Source: Rhodococcus sp. HNM0563
Lineage (GTDB): Bacteria > Actinomycetota > Actinomycetes > Mycobacteriales > Mycobacteriaceae
Reading direction: 5' to 3'
Assembly (NCBI RefSeq): GCF_012726195.1
Contig: NZ_JAASAF010000001.1
Location: 186,001-250,000 of the forward strand
DNA: 64,000 nt
Part shown: positions 48,252 through 59,389 of the stretch, one piece after another
How positions within the stretch are numbered: the stretch's first letter is position 1
How the letters are laid out: the number at the start of each line of letters is the position of its first letter
Notes under the pieces: generated by a model
What the model was told of the DNA's origin: nothing
Databases searched by the model: none
Seen by the model: the letters and a program-made list of their open reading frames with translations, nothing else
Program-made: the position numbers and the translations under genes

Positions 48252-49724
48252 GTGTCGACGCTCAGCGCGCTGCTCGCAACCCATACCGACCTGCCGGGCG
48301 CCGCCGTTGACCACCTCCAGCGGGTGGTGGGGGAATGGCAGTTGCTCGCCGACCTGTCGTTCGCCGATGTGCTGTTGTGGGTGAGTGCAGAGCCCGGAGG
48401 CATCGTGTGCGTCGCCCAGTGCCGTCCGACCACGACCTCGACGGTGCTGCCGGAGGACGCGGTGGGAACCATCGTCTCGGACGACGAGCACCCGTACGTA
48501 CGTGAAGCGTTCGAAACGGGGCGGATCGTCACTGCGCAGCCCGGTTCCGGCGATGCGATCAACATGCGGCAGGCCGTTCCGGTGCGATGGGGCGACGACA
48601 TCGTGGCAGTCCTCAGCCGGGACGCCGCGCGCGTGTCGAGACGGTCGGCGAGCGCACTGGAGACCGCCTATCTGGAATGCGCCGATGCGCTCTACCGGAT
48701 GATCAGTGAAGGTAGTTTCCCGACTGCCGAGGCACGTTCCGACACGAAGTCGAGTCCCCGCGCCGGTGACGGCTTCATCCGGCTCGATCGGGAAGGGCGC
48801 GTGGTCTACGCGAGTCCGAACGCCCTGTCGGCGTATCACCGCATGGGATTCAACGCCGATCTACGCGGGCAGGATCTGATCGAGACGACTCGGGCACTGG
48901 TCAGCGACCCCTTCGAGAGTCGTGATGTCTCCGACTATCTGAGGAGCGCGGTGGAGGGCCGCAACGGGCAGCGCATGGAGGTCGAGGCCCGCGGCGCAAC
49001 GGTCCTGATCCGTGCCCTCGTTCTGACTCCTGGGGGCCGGATCGATGGCGCGGCTGTCGTCATCCGCGACGTCACCGAGGTCAAGCGGCGCGACCGTGCG
49101 CTGATGAGCAAAGACGCGACGATCCGGGAAATCCACCACCGGGTCAAGAACAATCTGCAGACCGTCGCAGCGCTTCTGCGACTGCAGGCGCGCCGCACGA
49201 GCAACGGGGAAGCTCAGCAGGCACTCGGCGAGGCTGTCCGCCGCGTGACGTCGATTGCGTTGGTGCACGAAGCACTGTCGATGTCGGTCGACGAGGAAGT
49301 CGATCTCGACGACGTCTTCGATCGGTTGATTCCGATCGTCGTCGATGTGTCGGCGGTCGGCAGCCAGGTACGAGTGCATCGAGAGGGCGATCTGGGCGTG
49401 TTTCCCGCAGATCGGGCGACCCCGCTCGTGATGGTTCTCACCGAACTCGTGCAGAACGCCGTCGAGCACGCGTTCGATCCGGGTACACACGGCACGGTGA
49501 CCGTGACGGCGCACCGTTCTGCTCGGGTGCTCGATGTGGTGGTGCACGACGAGGGCAAAGGGCTGCCCGACGGTTTCCGCCTCGAGGATTCCGATCGTCT
49601 CGGCCTGCAGATCGTCCGGACTCTCGTCGCAGCAGAGTTGGGAGGGTCGATCGAATTGGAAACGAGCAGTTCCGGGGGAACGGAAGCCCGGCTGAGCCTG
49701 CCGCTGGGGAAGCGGCCGACGTGA
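48252..49724 (+). CDS. pdtaS: PdtaS-type cytosolic sensor histidine kinase
   Basis: A 490-residue soluble kinase of the HWE/HisKA_2 type, partner of the ANTAR-domain RNA-binding regulator PdtaR. An N-terminal GAF-like domain (residues 5-145) is followed by a PAS domain (GFIRLDREGRVVYASPNALS). The HisKA_2 box reads REIHHRVKNNLQTVAALLRL with the phospho-histidine, and the ATPase region reads LTELVQNAVEHAFDPG and DEGKGLPDGF. There is no transmembrane helix. GTG at 48252 lies 17 bases after the biotin-carrier stop, suggesting co-transcription. pdtaR itself is not in the window. Confidence 0.92.
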   Translation: MSTLSALLATHTDLPGAAVDHLQRVVGEWQLLADLSFADVLLWVSAEPGGIVCVAQCRPTTTSTVLPEDAVGTIVSDDEHPYVREAFETGRIVTAQPGSGDAINMRQAVPVRWGDDIVAVLSRDAARVSRRSASALETAYLECADALYRMISEGSFPTAEARSDTKSSPRAGDGFIRLDREGRVVYASPNALSAYHRMGFNADLRGQDLIETTRALVSDPFESRDVSDYLRSAVEGRNGQRMEVEARGATVLIRALVLTPGGRIDGAAVVIRDVTEVKRRDRALMSKDATIREIHHRVKNNLQTVAALLRLQARRTSNGEAQQALGEAVRRVTSIALVHEALSMSVDEEVDLDDVFDRLIPIVVDVSAVGSQVRVHREGDLGVFPADRATPLVMVLTELVQNAVEHAFDPGTHGTVTVTAHRSARVLDVVVHDEGKGLPDGFRLEDSDRLGLQIVRTLVAAELGGSIELETSSSGGTEARLSLPLGKRPT

Positions 49725-49772
49725 CGACCAACTTGTGGAAGCCGACGTAGAACATGACTCAGAGCGCACAAA

Positions 49773-49800
49773 GGCCCGGCACCCGAAGTGGTGCCGGGCC
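49773..49800. terminator. Bidirectional terminator between pdtaS and whiB1
   Basis: An 11-bp perfect stem, GGCCCGGCACC (49773-49783) with its complement at 49790-49800, closes a CGAAGT loop between the convergent genes. Confidence 0.88.
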
Positions 49801-49836
49801 GTGCGTCGGACTTCGATGCCTCAGGCAGGAGTCAAA

Positions 49837-50091
49837 TCAGACAGCGGTGCGTGCCCGGGTCCGTGCGTTGCGACGCTTGAGCGCGCGGCGCTCGTCCTCG
49901 CTCATACCGCCCCACACGCCGGCGTCCTGGCCGGACTCGAGTGCCCACGAGAGACATTCGGTGGTGACCGGGCAGCGGTTGCACACGAGCTTGGCATCAG
50001 CGATCTGCGCGAGCGCCGGGCCGCTGTTTCCCACCGGGAAGAACAGTTCCGGATCCTCGTCGCGGCAGATGGCCTTGTGGCGCCAGTCCAT
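49837..50091 (-). CDS. whiB1: WhiB1, iron-sulfur NO-responsive transcription factor
   Basis: An 84-residue WhiB protein, essential in mycobacteria, which binds the primary sigma factor and reacts with nitric oxide. The [4Fe-4S] ligands are AICRDEDPE, then LVCNRCPVTTEC. GVWGGMSEDERR and the basic RRNARTRART tail match the WhiB1 subgroup. ATG at 50091 starts MDWRHKAICRD; the longer frame adds a non-conserved leader. A CRP-like palindrome lies about 92 bases upstream. Confidence 0.96.
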   Translation of the reverse strand: MDWRHKAICRDEDPELFFPVGNSGPALAQIADAKLVCNRCPVTTECLSWALESGQDAGVWGGMSEDERRALKRRNARTRARTAV

Positions 50092-50182
50092 GCTTCTACT
50101 CTCCTTCGATGGTGCTGCGCGCACCGGATGATGGTCTTGTCGAGTTCATGCTGGAGTCGCGAAGTATTTCCGCGGAGTTACT

Positions 50183-50198
50183 TGTGAATGCTTTCACG
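50183..50198 (-). promoter_or_regulatory. CRP-like site upstream of whiB1
   Basis: TGTGA-ATGCTT-TCACG (50183-50198) matches the CRP consensus TGTGA-N6-TCACA at nine of ten arm bases. Control of whiB1 by cAMP-CRP is established in M. tuberculosis. The 224-base spacer holds nothing else I can support; TTGACT on the minus strand (50211-50216) is a possible -35. Confidence 0.6.
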
Positions 50199-50315
50199 AA
50201 CGAGCGTGAAGTCAATAGAATCGACCACGACCGTGGGGAAGCTCACGCCGACATTGATGCCGCGTTGTTCTCGAAGTACATTTTTACACCCTGGCCAGCG
50301 GTGATGTAAGACGAA

Positions 50316-51278
50316 TCACAGAATTTCCCGCTTGGTTTCAGACGCCGGGGCCACTACGTCCAGTAAGTCCGGAACCGAAACGAATTCGACGTCGGTTCGC
50401 ATTCCCAAGTAATCGCCGTCGACCTGAAGTCCGATCGGGCGCGTGGATACTGCCCGTACCCGCGGGGTGTCGTCGACACGAATCAGATGCGGGGATTCCG
50501 GTTCGCCGCGTGGGGCCAGCAATTGACGTACCACTCTCAGGCTCGCAGCCACCCGAGTGGTGGTCATGGCGAATACACCCAGTCCGGTATCGAAAGACGT
50601 GCCGGGATTGGTGTGCACCGGTCGCTTGTCGAGGAAGGTCCACGGACTCGAGTTCGACACGAAGACGTAGTACACACCGTCGACGCGATCACGGCCGGGA
50701 ATCTCGAGCGCCAGCGCGGGCGCCACCTTCTTCGATTCGAAGAACTGTTTGACGGAGTGCCTCACGTACCGCGCGGACGTGACCTTCTTTCCGGAAGACC
50801 GCGACAGGTCGATGGCCTCGCACACCTGAGCGTCGAGTCCCAGGCCCGCGTTGAACACGAACCAGCGGTCCTCGCAGAATCCGAGCCCGATCCGGCGGCG
50901 GGACCGCTCGGAGAGCAGCGTCAGCAGTTGCTCGGTGGCCTCCATCGGATCGGCGGCGATCCCCAACGAGCGCGCGAATACATTCGCCGAACCGCCGGGA
51001 ACCACAGCGAGCAGAGGCATCGAGGGATCTGCGGTCCGAGGGGACGGGTCGCCGAGCATCCCGTTGACGATCTCGTTGACCGTGCCGTCGCCCCCGTGAG
51101 CGATGACCACGTCCATACCGTCGGCGTGCGCAGATCGGGCAAGGTCCGCAGCATGCCCGCGGTGTGTCGTATGCGCCACGGTCAGCGCGACCCGGCCTGC
51201 CAGAGCGTGAGCGAGTCGGTCGCGACCGGCCGGTGTGGTCGTCGTCGCGTTGGGGTTCACGATCAGCAGTGCACGCAC
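50316..51278 (-). CDS. Diacylglycerol/lipid kinase-family protein
   Basis: A 320-residue DAGK-catalytic-domain protein. It begins MRALLIVNPNATTTTPAGRD, and the nucleotide-binding glycine motif is VVIAHGGDGTVNEIVNGML. PLLAVVPGGSANVFARSLGI and GLGFCEDRWFVFNAGLGLDA follow in the usual order. Members phosphorylate diacylglycerol or related lipids at the membrane surface. No transmembrane helix. It diverges from the next membrane-protein gene across 47 bases. Exact substrate is unknown. Confidence 0.9.
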   Translation of the reverse strand: MRALLIVNPNATTTTPAGRDRLAHALAGRVALTVAHTTHRGHAADLARSAHADGMDVVIAHGGDGTVNEIVNGMLGDPSPRTADPSMPLLAVVPGGSANVFARSLGIAADPMEATEQLLTLLSERSRRRIGLGFCEDRWFVFNAGLGLDAQVCEAIDLSRSSGKKVTSARYVRHSVKQFFESKKVAPALALEIPGRDRVDGVYYVFVSNSSPWTFLDKRPVHTNPGTSFDTGLGVFAMTTTRVAASLRVVRQLLAPRGEPESPHLIRVDDTPRVRAVSTRPIGLQVDGDYLGMRTDVEFVSVPDLLDVVAPASETKREIL

Positions 51279-51325
51279 GGAAGATCAGCCTAAGTGGTCC
51301 TGGTCGGGTCCACTACGCTGGCCGG

Positions 51326-51799
51326 GTGACCACCGAATCTTCCCGCAGTGCCATTCCGTCGACGGTCCGTATCGCCGGCATACTCGTCGTTCTCGAGGGT
51401 GCAGTGGCGATGGGGTTCGCGGTGTACTCGATCTTCCGCGCTGCATCGGGTGAACACGACCAGTCGGTGACGAACGGCTACGGGTTCGCGATGTGGCTGG
51501 GACTGTTGTTCGGTGGTGTCCTGGCCGCCGGCATCGCGTTGTTGCGGGGCGTGCGGTGGGGTCGAGCGGTAGCGGTCGTTGCACAGATCCTTCTGCTGCC
51601 GGTGGTGTGGTCGCTGCTCACCGACTCGCATCAGCCCCTGCTCGGAACGTTGATGGCAGTGATCGTGATTCCGGCCTTGGTGTTGCTGTTCGCACCCGCG
51701 ACAACCGGATGGCTCGCGCAGGACTATGCACCGGACGCACCGCCGGAATCGGACACCGACACAGGTGCCGGCAGCGGTTCAGGTTCCGAGCGCACGTAA
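51326..51799 (+). CDS. Four-helix integral membrane protein (Rv3217c-like)
   Basis: A 157-residue membrane protein. Four hydrophobic segments are visible: VRIAGILVVLEGAVAMGFAV, YGFAMWLGLLFGGVLAAGIA, AVAVVAQILLLPVVWSLL and TLMAVIVIPALVLLFAPA. The C-terminal 25 residues are acidic and serine/glycine-rich. Start GTG at 51326. Its 3' end overlaps the convergent acetyltransferase gene by 21 bases. No function is known for the family. Confidence 0.85.
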   Translation: MTTESSRSAIPSTVRIAGILVVLEGAVAMGFAVYSIFRAASGEHDQSVTNGYGFAMWLGLLFGGVLAAGIALLRGVRWGRAVAVVAQILLLPVVWSLLTDSHQPLLGTLMAVIVIPALVLLFAPATTGWLAQDYAPDAPPESDTDTGAGSGSGSERT

Positions 51800-52249
51800 T
51801 GCTTCTCCGCTGAGCCGGAAGGTCGTCCACTCGTCCTGAGGCTCCGCGCCGAGCGATCGGTAGAAACCGATGGACGGCTCGTTCCAGTCCAGCACAGACC
51901 AACTCAGACGTGTGTAACCGCGTTCGACGCACTCGCGGGCGAGGGCCGCGAGCAGGCCGCGCCCGTATCCCGCGCCTCGGTGCTCCGGGAGGACGAAGAG
52001 ATCCTCGAGGTAGATGCCGTGTACGCCGTCCCACGTCGAGAAATTCCGGAACCACAGCGCGACGCCTACCACCGAGCCGCCTGGTTCTTCTGCGACGTGA
52101 GCGAATACCGAGGGGTCCGGCCCGAACAGCGCGGTGTGGACCTGCTCCGGAACCACCGTGCACAGTTCCCGCGCGTGTTCGTACTCGGCGAGGGCGTAGA
52201 TCAGGTCGGTGACAGCGGTGATGTCGTCGGGACGGGCGCGGCGGATCAC
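51779..52249 (-). CDS. GNAT-family N-acetyltransferase
   Basis: A 156-residue GNAT enzyme using acetyl-CoA. It begins IRRARPDDITAVTDLIYALA; the acetyl-CoA-binding motif A is LEDLFVLPEHRGAGYGRGLL, with Q/RxxGxG/A in HRGAGYG. LSWSVLDWNEPSIGFYRSLG is motif B. This pattern resembles spermidine/diamine acetyltransferase-like GNATs. GTG at 52249 is chosen because the longer frame overlaps the parA leader and is not conserved-looking. Acceptor unknown. Confidence 0.9.
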   Translation of the reverse strand: MIRRARPDDITAVTDLIYALAEYEHARELCTVVPEQVHTALFGPDPSVFAHVAEEPGGSVVGVALWFRNFSTWDGVHGIYLEDLFVLPEHRGAGYGRGLLAALARECVERGYTRLSWSVLDWNEPSIGFYRSLGAEPQDEWTTFRLSGEALRALGT

Positions 52250-52341
52250 GGGCGTGGTGCCTCCTGGTGTCGTGTCGAACGGCGCACCGGTGATTCGCCC
52301 GGGCAACCGTGGATTCGTCAAGTCTCGCGCGCGGTGCCTCA

Positions 52342-53160
52342 ATGAGCGAGGATCGACGCGTGGCAACAGTACTTGCGGTGGCAAATCAGAAAGGTGGCGT
52401 CGCCAAGACGACCACTGTCGCGTCACTCGGCGCTGCCCTGGTGGATCTCGGGCAGCGCGTCCTCGTGGTGGATCTCGACCCGCAGGGATGTCTGACATTT
52501 TCCCTGGGACACAACCCGGATCGGCTCGAGCGATCTGTGCACGACGTGCTCATGGGCGACGCCGAGATCGGGCAAGTGCTCCTGGAGACGGGGGAGGGGC
52601 TGACACTGCTGCCCGCGACGATCGACCTCGCGGGGGCGGAAGCGCTGCTGCTGATGCGTCCCGGACGCGAGTACGTCCTCAGGCGCGCTCTTGCCGCGAC
52701 CGAGGACGATTACGACGTCATCATCGTCGACTGTCCGCCGTCCCTCGGCGTCCTCACCCTCAACGGCCTGACCGCCGCCCGCTCGGTCCTGGTACCGCTG
52801 CAGTGCGAGACCCTTGCGCACCGAGGCGTCGGGCAGTTACTGCGCACCGTCGACGAGGTGAAGCAGATCACCAACCCGGATCTGGAGATGCTCGGAGCCC
52901 TACCGACCTTGTACGACGCGCGGACCACGCACAGCCGTGACGTGCTCGCCGACGTGTCGGATCGGTACGGCCTGCCTGTCCTCGCACCCCCGATTCCGCG
53001 GACCGTGCGGTTCGCCGAAGCGTCGGCGTCGGGCGCGACGGTGCTGTCCGGGCGCAAGAACAAGGGTGCGCAGGCATACCGGGAACTCGCCGAGAACCTG
53101 CTGGCGTGCTGGACGAGCGGTGCGAAGCCGGCCACGCTCGCCGTCCAGGCCGAGGCGTAG
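52342..53160 (+). CDS. ParA/Soj-like ATPase (Rv3213c-like)
   Basis: A 272-residue deviant-Walker ATPase. The P-loop is AVANQKGGVAKTTTVASLGA with the signature lysine in KGGVAKT; Walker A' follows as VLVVDLDPQGCLTFSLG and Walker B as VIIVDCPPSLGVLTLN. It is an orphan ParA: no ParB or parS-like site is adjacent. Such solitary ParAs position various cargoes. ATG at 52342 gives MSEDRRVATVL; GTG at 52360 is an alternative. It converges on the propeller gene. Confidence 0.92.
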   Translation: MSEDRRVATVLAVANQKGGVAKTTTVASLGAALVDLGQRVLVVDLDPQGCLTFSLGHNPDRLERSVHDVLMGDAEIGQVLLETGEGLTLLPATIDLAGAEALLLMRPGREYVLRRALAATEDDYDVIIVDCPPSLGVLTLNGLTAARSVLVPLQCETLAHRGVGQLLRTVDEVKQITNPDLEMLGALPTLYDARTTHSRDVLADVSDRYGLPVLAPPIPRTVRFAEASASGATVLSGRKNKGAQAYRELAENLLACWTSGAKPATLAVQAEA

Positions 53161-53195
53161 GCCGGAAACCGATCAGCAACGGCGGATCGGCTGCG

Positions 53196-54428
53196 TCAAC
53201 GTCGACCGCTTTCGGTCAGCGCGACCACGTCGTCTCCTCGCTGTTCGAGAACCGTCTCGCCCGCGACGGACAACGAGACCGTGGCGTCCGTGTCGCGGTC
53301 GACCTCGATGGTCCGGGCGATCTCGCCGCTGACCGGATCGACCACCGCAATCGCGTCGTCGACCGGCAGCAGCACCGATCCGGCCATCTCGGAGCCGTGC
53401 CCGAGCGTGCCCTCGACGGTCCAGAGCGGCGTGAAATCCTCGGTGTCGAGCGCGATCGTGTCGGTACCCGTCCACCACAGGAGCAGATCGTCGAACTTGT
53501 CCGCCGGACCGGTGTCCACTCCGGATTTCGTCACCTGCGGCAACTCGTATCGGTCGACTGCCGAACCTGAGCCGTCGAACACCTCGAGGCGTGCACCGCC
53601 ATCGGGGCCGGCAGGGAGATAGACCGCGGTGTGGTCGTCGACCACCGCGACTATCTGCGCGGCGCCGTCCGGCACCGCGGCAGGCAGGATCGAGGATGCG
53701 AACTCCTCGGGTTTCTGGCTGTCCTCGGGCGTGGTGTCGAGCAGCGTCAGCCGCGCGGCCGGCTCCTTGGAACACTGCTCGAGAACTGCGAGGTGACTGC
53801 TGTCTGCGTCCGCAGAACGGAGCGCGCAGCCGCTGCGAGGCTGTGCGCCGGGGTTCACCGGAGCATCGACCCGGCCGTACTCGACCGTGCGCACCAGATC
53901 CGACCGCCACATCTCCAGGCGCGTGTCGCCGAGTGCGATCAAGTGTGTCCCGGTATCGATGAGACGCACCTCGCTGTCGGTATCACTCGAACGTTGTGCT
54001 CCACGGGCACCGGTGTCTGCGTCGAGCGCTGTCACTTGGCCGCATCCACGGGGGTCGTTGTAGACCGACACGATGTGCCCCCAGGCTCCGATCGCGGCGC
54101 ACAGGGGGCGGTCGCGTCGGTAGCTCCATCGTTCGACGCCCGTCTGCAGGTCACGGCCGACAACGGTGTCGCCGTCGGCAGTGGCAGCGGTATCGGCGAT
54201 CACGACGGCATGTGCCGTCGCAGCACTTCGCGCGCGCCACGACTCTGCGAGGGTGTCAGGCACGAACTTCGCGACAGGAGGGGCGCTGGTCGCCCCGTCC
54301 CAGGTGATCGACGTGGTCCCGCGTGCGTCCGACCGCAGCCACACGACACTCGCCGCCGCCAGGACGGCGGCAACGAGTATCGCTGCAATGATCAGGTCGG
54401 CCCGCGTGCGACGTTCGGGCGCGAGCAC
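53196..54428 (-). CDS. Membrane-anchored beta-propeller-like protein (Rv3212-like)
   Basis: A 410-residue protein. A single N-terminal helix, DLIIAAILVAAVLAAASVVW, anchors it, with the rest outside the membrane. Repeated strands of PQQ/WD-like type are visible: DTVVGRDLQTGVERWSYRRD, QVTALDADTGARG, DAIAVVDPVSGEIARTIEVD. GTG at 54428 lies five bases from the rhlE stop, so the two minus-strand genes are probably co-transcribed. Function unknown. Confidence 0.85.
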   Translation of the reverse strand: MLAPERRTRADLIIAAILVAAVLAAASVVWLRSDARGTTSITWDGATSAPPVAKFVPDTLAESWRARSAATAHAVVIADTAATADGDTVVGRDLQTGVERWSYRRDRPLCAAIGAWGHIVSVYNDPRGCGQVTALDADTGARGAQRSSDTDSEVRLIDTGTHLIALGDTRLEMWRSDLVRTVEYGRVDAPVNPGAQPRSGCALRSADADSSHLAVLEQCSKEPAARLTLLDTTPEDSQKPEEFASSILPAAVPDGAAQIVAVVDDHTAVYLPAGPDGGARLEVFDGSGSAVDRYELPQVTKSGVDTGPADKFDDLLLWWTGTDTIALDTEDFTPLWTVEGTLGHGSEMAGSVLLPVDDAIAVVDPVSGEIARTIEVDRDTDATVSLSVAGETVLEQRGDDVVALTESGRR

Positions 54429-54432
54429 GTGG

Positions 54433-56124
54433 CTAGCCGGCCGAGTTGCTCGACACTGCGTTCGTCACGTCGTCGGCGTTCGACGGCGTGCTCGCGGAGG
54501 CGTCGCCTTCGGCCGGCTTGCGGCGGCGCCTGCGGCGTCTGCGGCCGGCCGAAGCGGAGCCATCGGAAGTGGTTTCACCTGTGCCGGCGTCGGAACCGGC
54601 AGGAGTCGCCGTCGGAGCCTCGGCTGCGGCGGTATCCGCCTGTTCGGTGCTCGCGGTGGTGGCAACCTTGCCGCGCACCGTGCGACGACGGGTCCGTGTG
54701 CGTTTGGGTCGCGTCGGGCCCTCGCTACGAGCAGGACGGTCGCCCGGGCCGCCCTCGGTCTCGGTGCGGGTGGTCGCAGGCTTACGAATCCGGCCCGTCG
54801 ATCCCTCGGGGATACCGAGGTCCTCGAACAGGTGCGGAGAGCTCGAGTACGTCTCGACAGGCTCCGGTATGCCGAGGCCGAGGGCCTTGTCGATGAGCTG
54901 CCAGCGCGGGACATCGTCCCAGTCGACCAGTGTGACGGCGATGCCCGTGCGACCCGCACGACCCGTGCGGCCGATCCGGTGTACGTACGTCTTCTCGTCT
55001 TCGGGGCACTGGTAGTTGATGACGTGGGTGACGTCGTCGATATCGATGCCACGTGCGGCGACGTCGGTGGCGACGAGAACGTCGATCTTGCCGTCCCGGA
55101 ACCGTCCGAGCGATTTCTCGCGGGCGATCTGACCGAGGTCGCCGTGGACCGCGCCCACCGCGAAACCGCGTTCGGCGAGATCGTCTGCGACCTTCTGCGC
55201 TGTCCGTTTGGTGCGGGTGAAGATCATCGTCGCGCCGCGGCCTTCGGCCTGGAGGACGCGAGCGACGAGCTCGGCCTTGTCGAGGGCATGAGCCCGGTAG
55301 ATGAGCTGGCTTGTGCGCTCGTGCACCGCGGAGGACTGGGGTTCCTCGGCACGGATGTGCGTCGGCCGGGTGAGGAAGGTGCGGGCGAGGGTGATGATCG
55401 GCCCGGGCATCGTTGCCGAGAACAACATCGTCTGACGCTTGTCGGGGACCATCCCGAGGATCCGCTCGATGTCGGGGAGAAACCCTAGGTCGAGCATCTC
55501 GTCGGCCTCGTCCATCACGAGCACACCGATCTTGCCGAGAATCAGGTGTGACTGGTTGGCGAGGTCGAGCAGACGACCAGGGGTGCCCACGATGACGTCG
55601 ACACCCTTCTTCAACTGGTCGATCTGCTGCTCGTAGGGGCGGCCACCGTAGATGGCGAGGACCTCGAGGCCCTTCTTGCCGCTGCCGGGCAGATACTTCG
55701 ATGCGTTCTCGAGGTCTTGTGTGACCTGGATGCACAACTCGCGGGTCGGGACGATGACCAGCGCGCGCGGCGTGCCGTCGAGCGGAGCGGTGCCGGAGGC
55801 GGTGGTGGTGACGCGATGCAGCAGGGGTACGCCGAATCCGAACGTCTTGCCCATGCCGGTGCGGGCCTGGCCGATGAGGTCGTCGCCGGCGAGTGCGAGC
55901 GGCAGCGTCAGTTCCTGGATGGCGAAGGTACGTTCGATGCCCGTCTCGGACAGCGCCCGGACGATTTCGTCGCGAACACCGAGTTCGGCGAATGTGGGGG
56001 CAACGTGAGTGTCGTCGAGTTGTGCGGAGACGGTCTTCTCGCTTGCGTCGTCTTCGTGGTCGATGGTGATCTTGCTCAGGGGTCTGGCCTTCCTGGTCTC
56101 GGCACGCACGCACGAGGTGGACAA
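54433..56124 (-). CDS. rhlE: DEAD-box RNA helicase (RhlE-like)
   Basis: An ATP-dependent RNA helicase of about 563 residues. All core motifs are present: Q motif (GIERTFAIQELTLPLAL), motif I ARTGMGKT, PTREL, GTPGRL, DEAD as VMDEADEMLDLGF, SAT, ARGIDIDDV, and HRIGRTGRAGRTG. The C-terminal 130 residues are low-complexity with runs of arginine (GRRRRRRRRKPAEGD), a likely RNA-binding tail. The start is unclear: TTG at 56124 and GTG at 56109 both lack a Shine-Dalgarno. Conserved sequence starts near residue 43. Confidence 0.92.
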   Translation of the reverse strand: MSTSCVRAETRKARPLSKITIDHEDDASEKTVSAQLDDTHVAPTFAELGVRDEIVRALSETGIERTFAIQELTLPLALAGDDLIGQARTGMGKTFGFGVPLLHRVTTTASGTAPLDGTPRALVIVPTRELCIQVTQDLENASKYLPGSGKKGLEVLAIYGGRPYEQQIDQLKKGVDVIVGTPGRLLDLANQSHLILGKIGVLVMDEADEMLDLGFLPDIERILGMVPDKRQTMLFSATMPGPIITLARTFLTRPTHIRAEEPQSSAVHERTSQLIYRAHALDKAELVARVLQAEGRGATMIFTRTKRTAQKVADDLAERGFAVGAVHGDLGQIAREKSLGRFRDGKIDVLVATDVAARGIDIDDVTHVINYQCPEDEKTYVHRIGRTGRAGRTGIAVTLVDWDDVPRWQLIDKALGLGIPEPVETYSSSPHLFEDLGIPEGSTGRIRKPATTRTETEGGPGDRPARSEGPTRPKRTRTRRRTVRGKVATTASTEQADTAAAEAPTATPAGSDAGTGETTSDGSASAGRRRRRRRRKPAEGDASASTPSNADDVTNAVSSNSAG

Positions 56125-56311
56125 GGCGACCGGCCTGCGAATTCACGCGAGCTTGTAGACGGGCCCGCGAGCGCGGCAGCGATCCTCAAACGGGTGCGCG
56201 CACATTATCGTCGAAGACCGCGGGCCACGGTGAGCGGCTCGATGCGCGGTCTTCTGAGCCCATTGTACCGCGAGGGGCGCGTTCGCCGAGGTAGTACTAC
56301 GCTTTGTCGTC

Positions 56312-57016
56312 ATGGGAGCCGAAACATCGCCGTCCGCAGCAGAACCTCGCCTGTCTCCGCCTGCGACTCCTCTACCGGCAGATCATCCGGGTGTCTCGGA
56401 ATTGTTCTCGGTGCTCGCAGCCGGTGAGATCGCAGCGTTCTACCGGCTCGCCGACGAAGCGGCGTTTGCGCCGTCGCTCCAGGGGAAGGTCGCATTCGCG
56501 CAGATGGCGACCTCGGAGATGGGTCATTTCGAGATCTTGCGCACAGCGCTCGAAGAGCGAGGTGTGGACATCTACGAGGCGATGGAGCCCTACCATCAAG
56601 TGCTCGACGCCTATCACGAGTCGACAACACCATCGACGTGGCTCGAGTCGTTGGTCAAGGCCTATGTCGGTGACCGGATCGCGGCCGACTTCTATTGTGA
56701 GATCGCCGACATGCTCGATCCGCAGGTCGCCACCGTGGTGCGCGGAGTACTCGCCGAGACGGGACACTCGGAGTTCGTAGTACATGAGGTCAGGTCGGTC
56801 GTCGAACGCAGCAGTACTCAGAAGGACCGGCTCATGTTGTGGGGCAGGCGTCTGCTGGGCGAGGCGATCACGCAGGCTCAGTACGTGCTCGCGCAGCGCG
56901 AAGAACTGGCCGAACTCGTCATTCTCGCGTCGGGAGACCTATCCAACATCGCGGCACTCATCGATCGTATGCAGGTCGAGCACGCCAAGCGGATGGCAGT
57001 GCTCGGATTGCACTAA
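56312..57016 (+). CDS. Ferritin-like-fold protein (Rv3210c-like)
   Basis: A 234-residue all-helical protein. The diiron-type helices carry glutamates and histidines: AGEIAAFYRLADEAAFAP, MATSEMGHFEILRTALEERG, AYVGDRIAADFYCEIAD and LAETGHSEFVVHEVRSVVER. The EXXH pairs (SEMGHFE, ETGHSEF) suggest a two-iron site, as in MiaE-like tRNA hydroxylases. ATG at 56312. It lies 46 bases before the DUF3107 gene. The substrate is unknown; MiaE-type activity is only one possibility. Confidence 0.85.
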   Translation: MGAETSPSAAEPRLSPPATPLPADHPGVSELFSVLAAGEIAAFYRLADEAAFAPSLQGKVAFAQMATSEMGHFEILRTALEERGVDIYEAMEPYHQVLDAYHESTTPSTWLESLVKAYVGDRIAADFYCEIADMLDPQVATVVRGVLAETGHSEFVVHEVRSVVERSSTQKDRLMLWGRRLLGEAITQAQYVLAQREELAELVILASGDLSNIAALIDRMQVEHAKRMAVLGLH

Positions 57017-57062
57017 CCTGACGAGGACAAGCAGTCCAGCCTGAGAATCTCGGAGGTCTTTC

Positions 57063-57293
57063 GTGGAGGTCAAGATCGGTGTCGCGGACAGCCCGCGCGA
57101 AATCGTCATCGTCAGCGAACAGACACCCGACGAGGTGGAGGCGCTCGTGACCGATGCCCTGAACGGCGGAAACAAGGGTGTACTCGCGCTGGTCGACGAG
57201 AAGGGCCGCAAGGTCCTCGTGCAGGCCACGAAGGTCACCTACGTCGACATCGGTCCCGGTACCGCCGGCAAGGTCGGATTCGCCGCGAACTGA
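57063..57293 (+). CDS. DUF3107 protein (TB9.4-like)
   Basis: A 76-residue protein reading VEVKIGVADSPREIVIVSEQ, then VEALVTDALN and TYVDIGPGTAGKVGFA. The domain is found throughout actinobacteria and has an ATP-binding-like beta-alpha pattern, but function is unknown. GTG at 57063 follows CGGAGG. A strong terminator follows 14 bases after the stop. Confidence 0.9.
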   Translation: MEVKIGVADSPREIVIVSEQTPDEVEALVTDALNGGNKGVLALVDEKGRKVLVQATKVTYVDIGPGTAGKVGFAAN

Positions 57294-57306
57294 CGTCGAT
57301 CGCGCC

Positions 57307-57346
57307 GAAGGGGCCGGAACGCACTCGGGTGCGTCCCGGCCCCTTC
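57307..57346. terminator. Bidirectional terminator between DUF3107 gene and fasR
   Basis: GAAGGGGCCGG-A-ACGCAC (57307-57324) pairs with GTGCGT-C-CCGGCCCCTTC (57329-57346), a 17-bp stem with one internal mismatch and a TCGG loop. The flanking genes are convergent. Confidence 0.88.
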
Positions 57347-57375
57347 CGCGTATCCAGGTATCCGTCGTGCGGGAG

Positions 57376-59326
<1,951 letters not shown>

Positions 59327-59389
59327 CCACTTCGGAGTGAGGTCGTCGACGGTGGGACAATCGGCGGCGTACCCGCAGAGGAGGAGATC

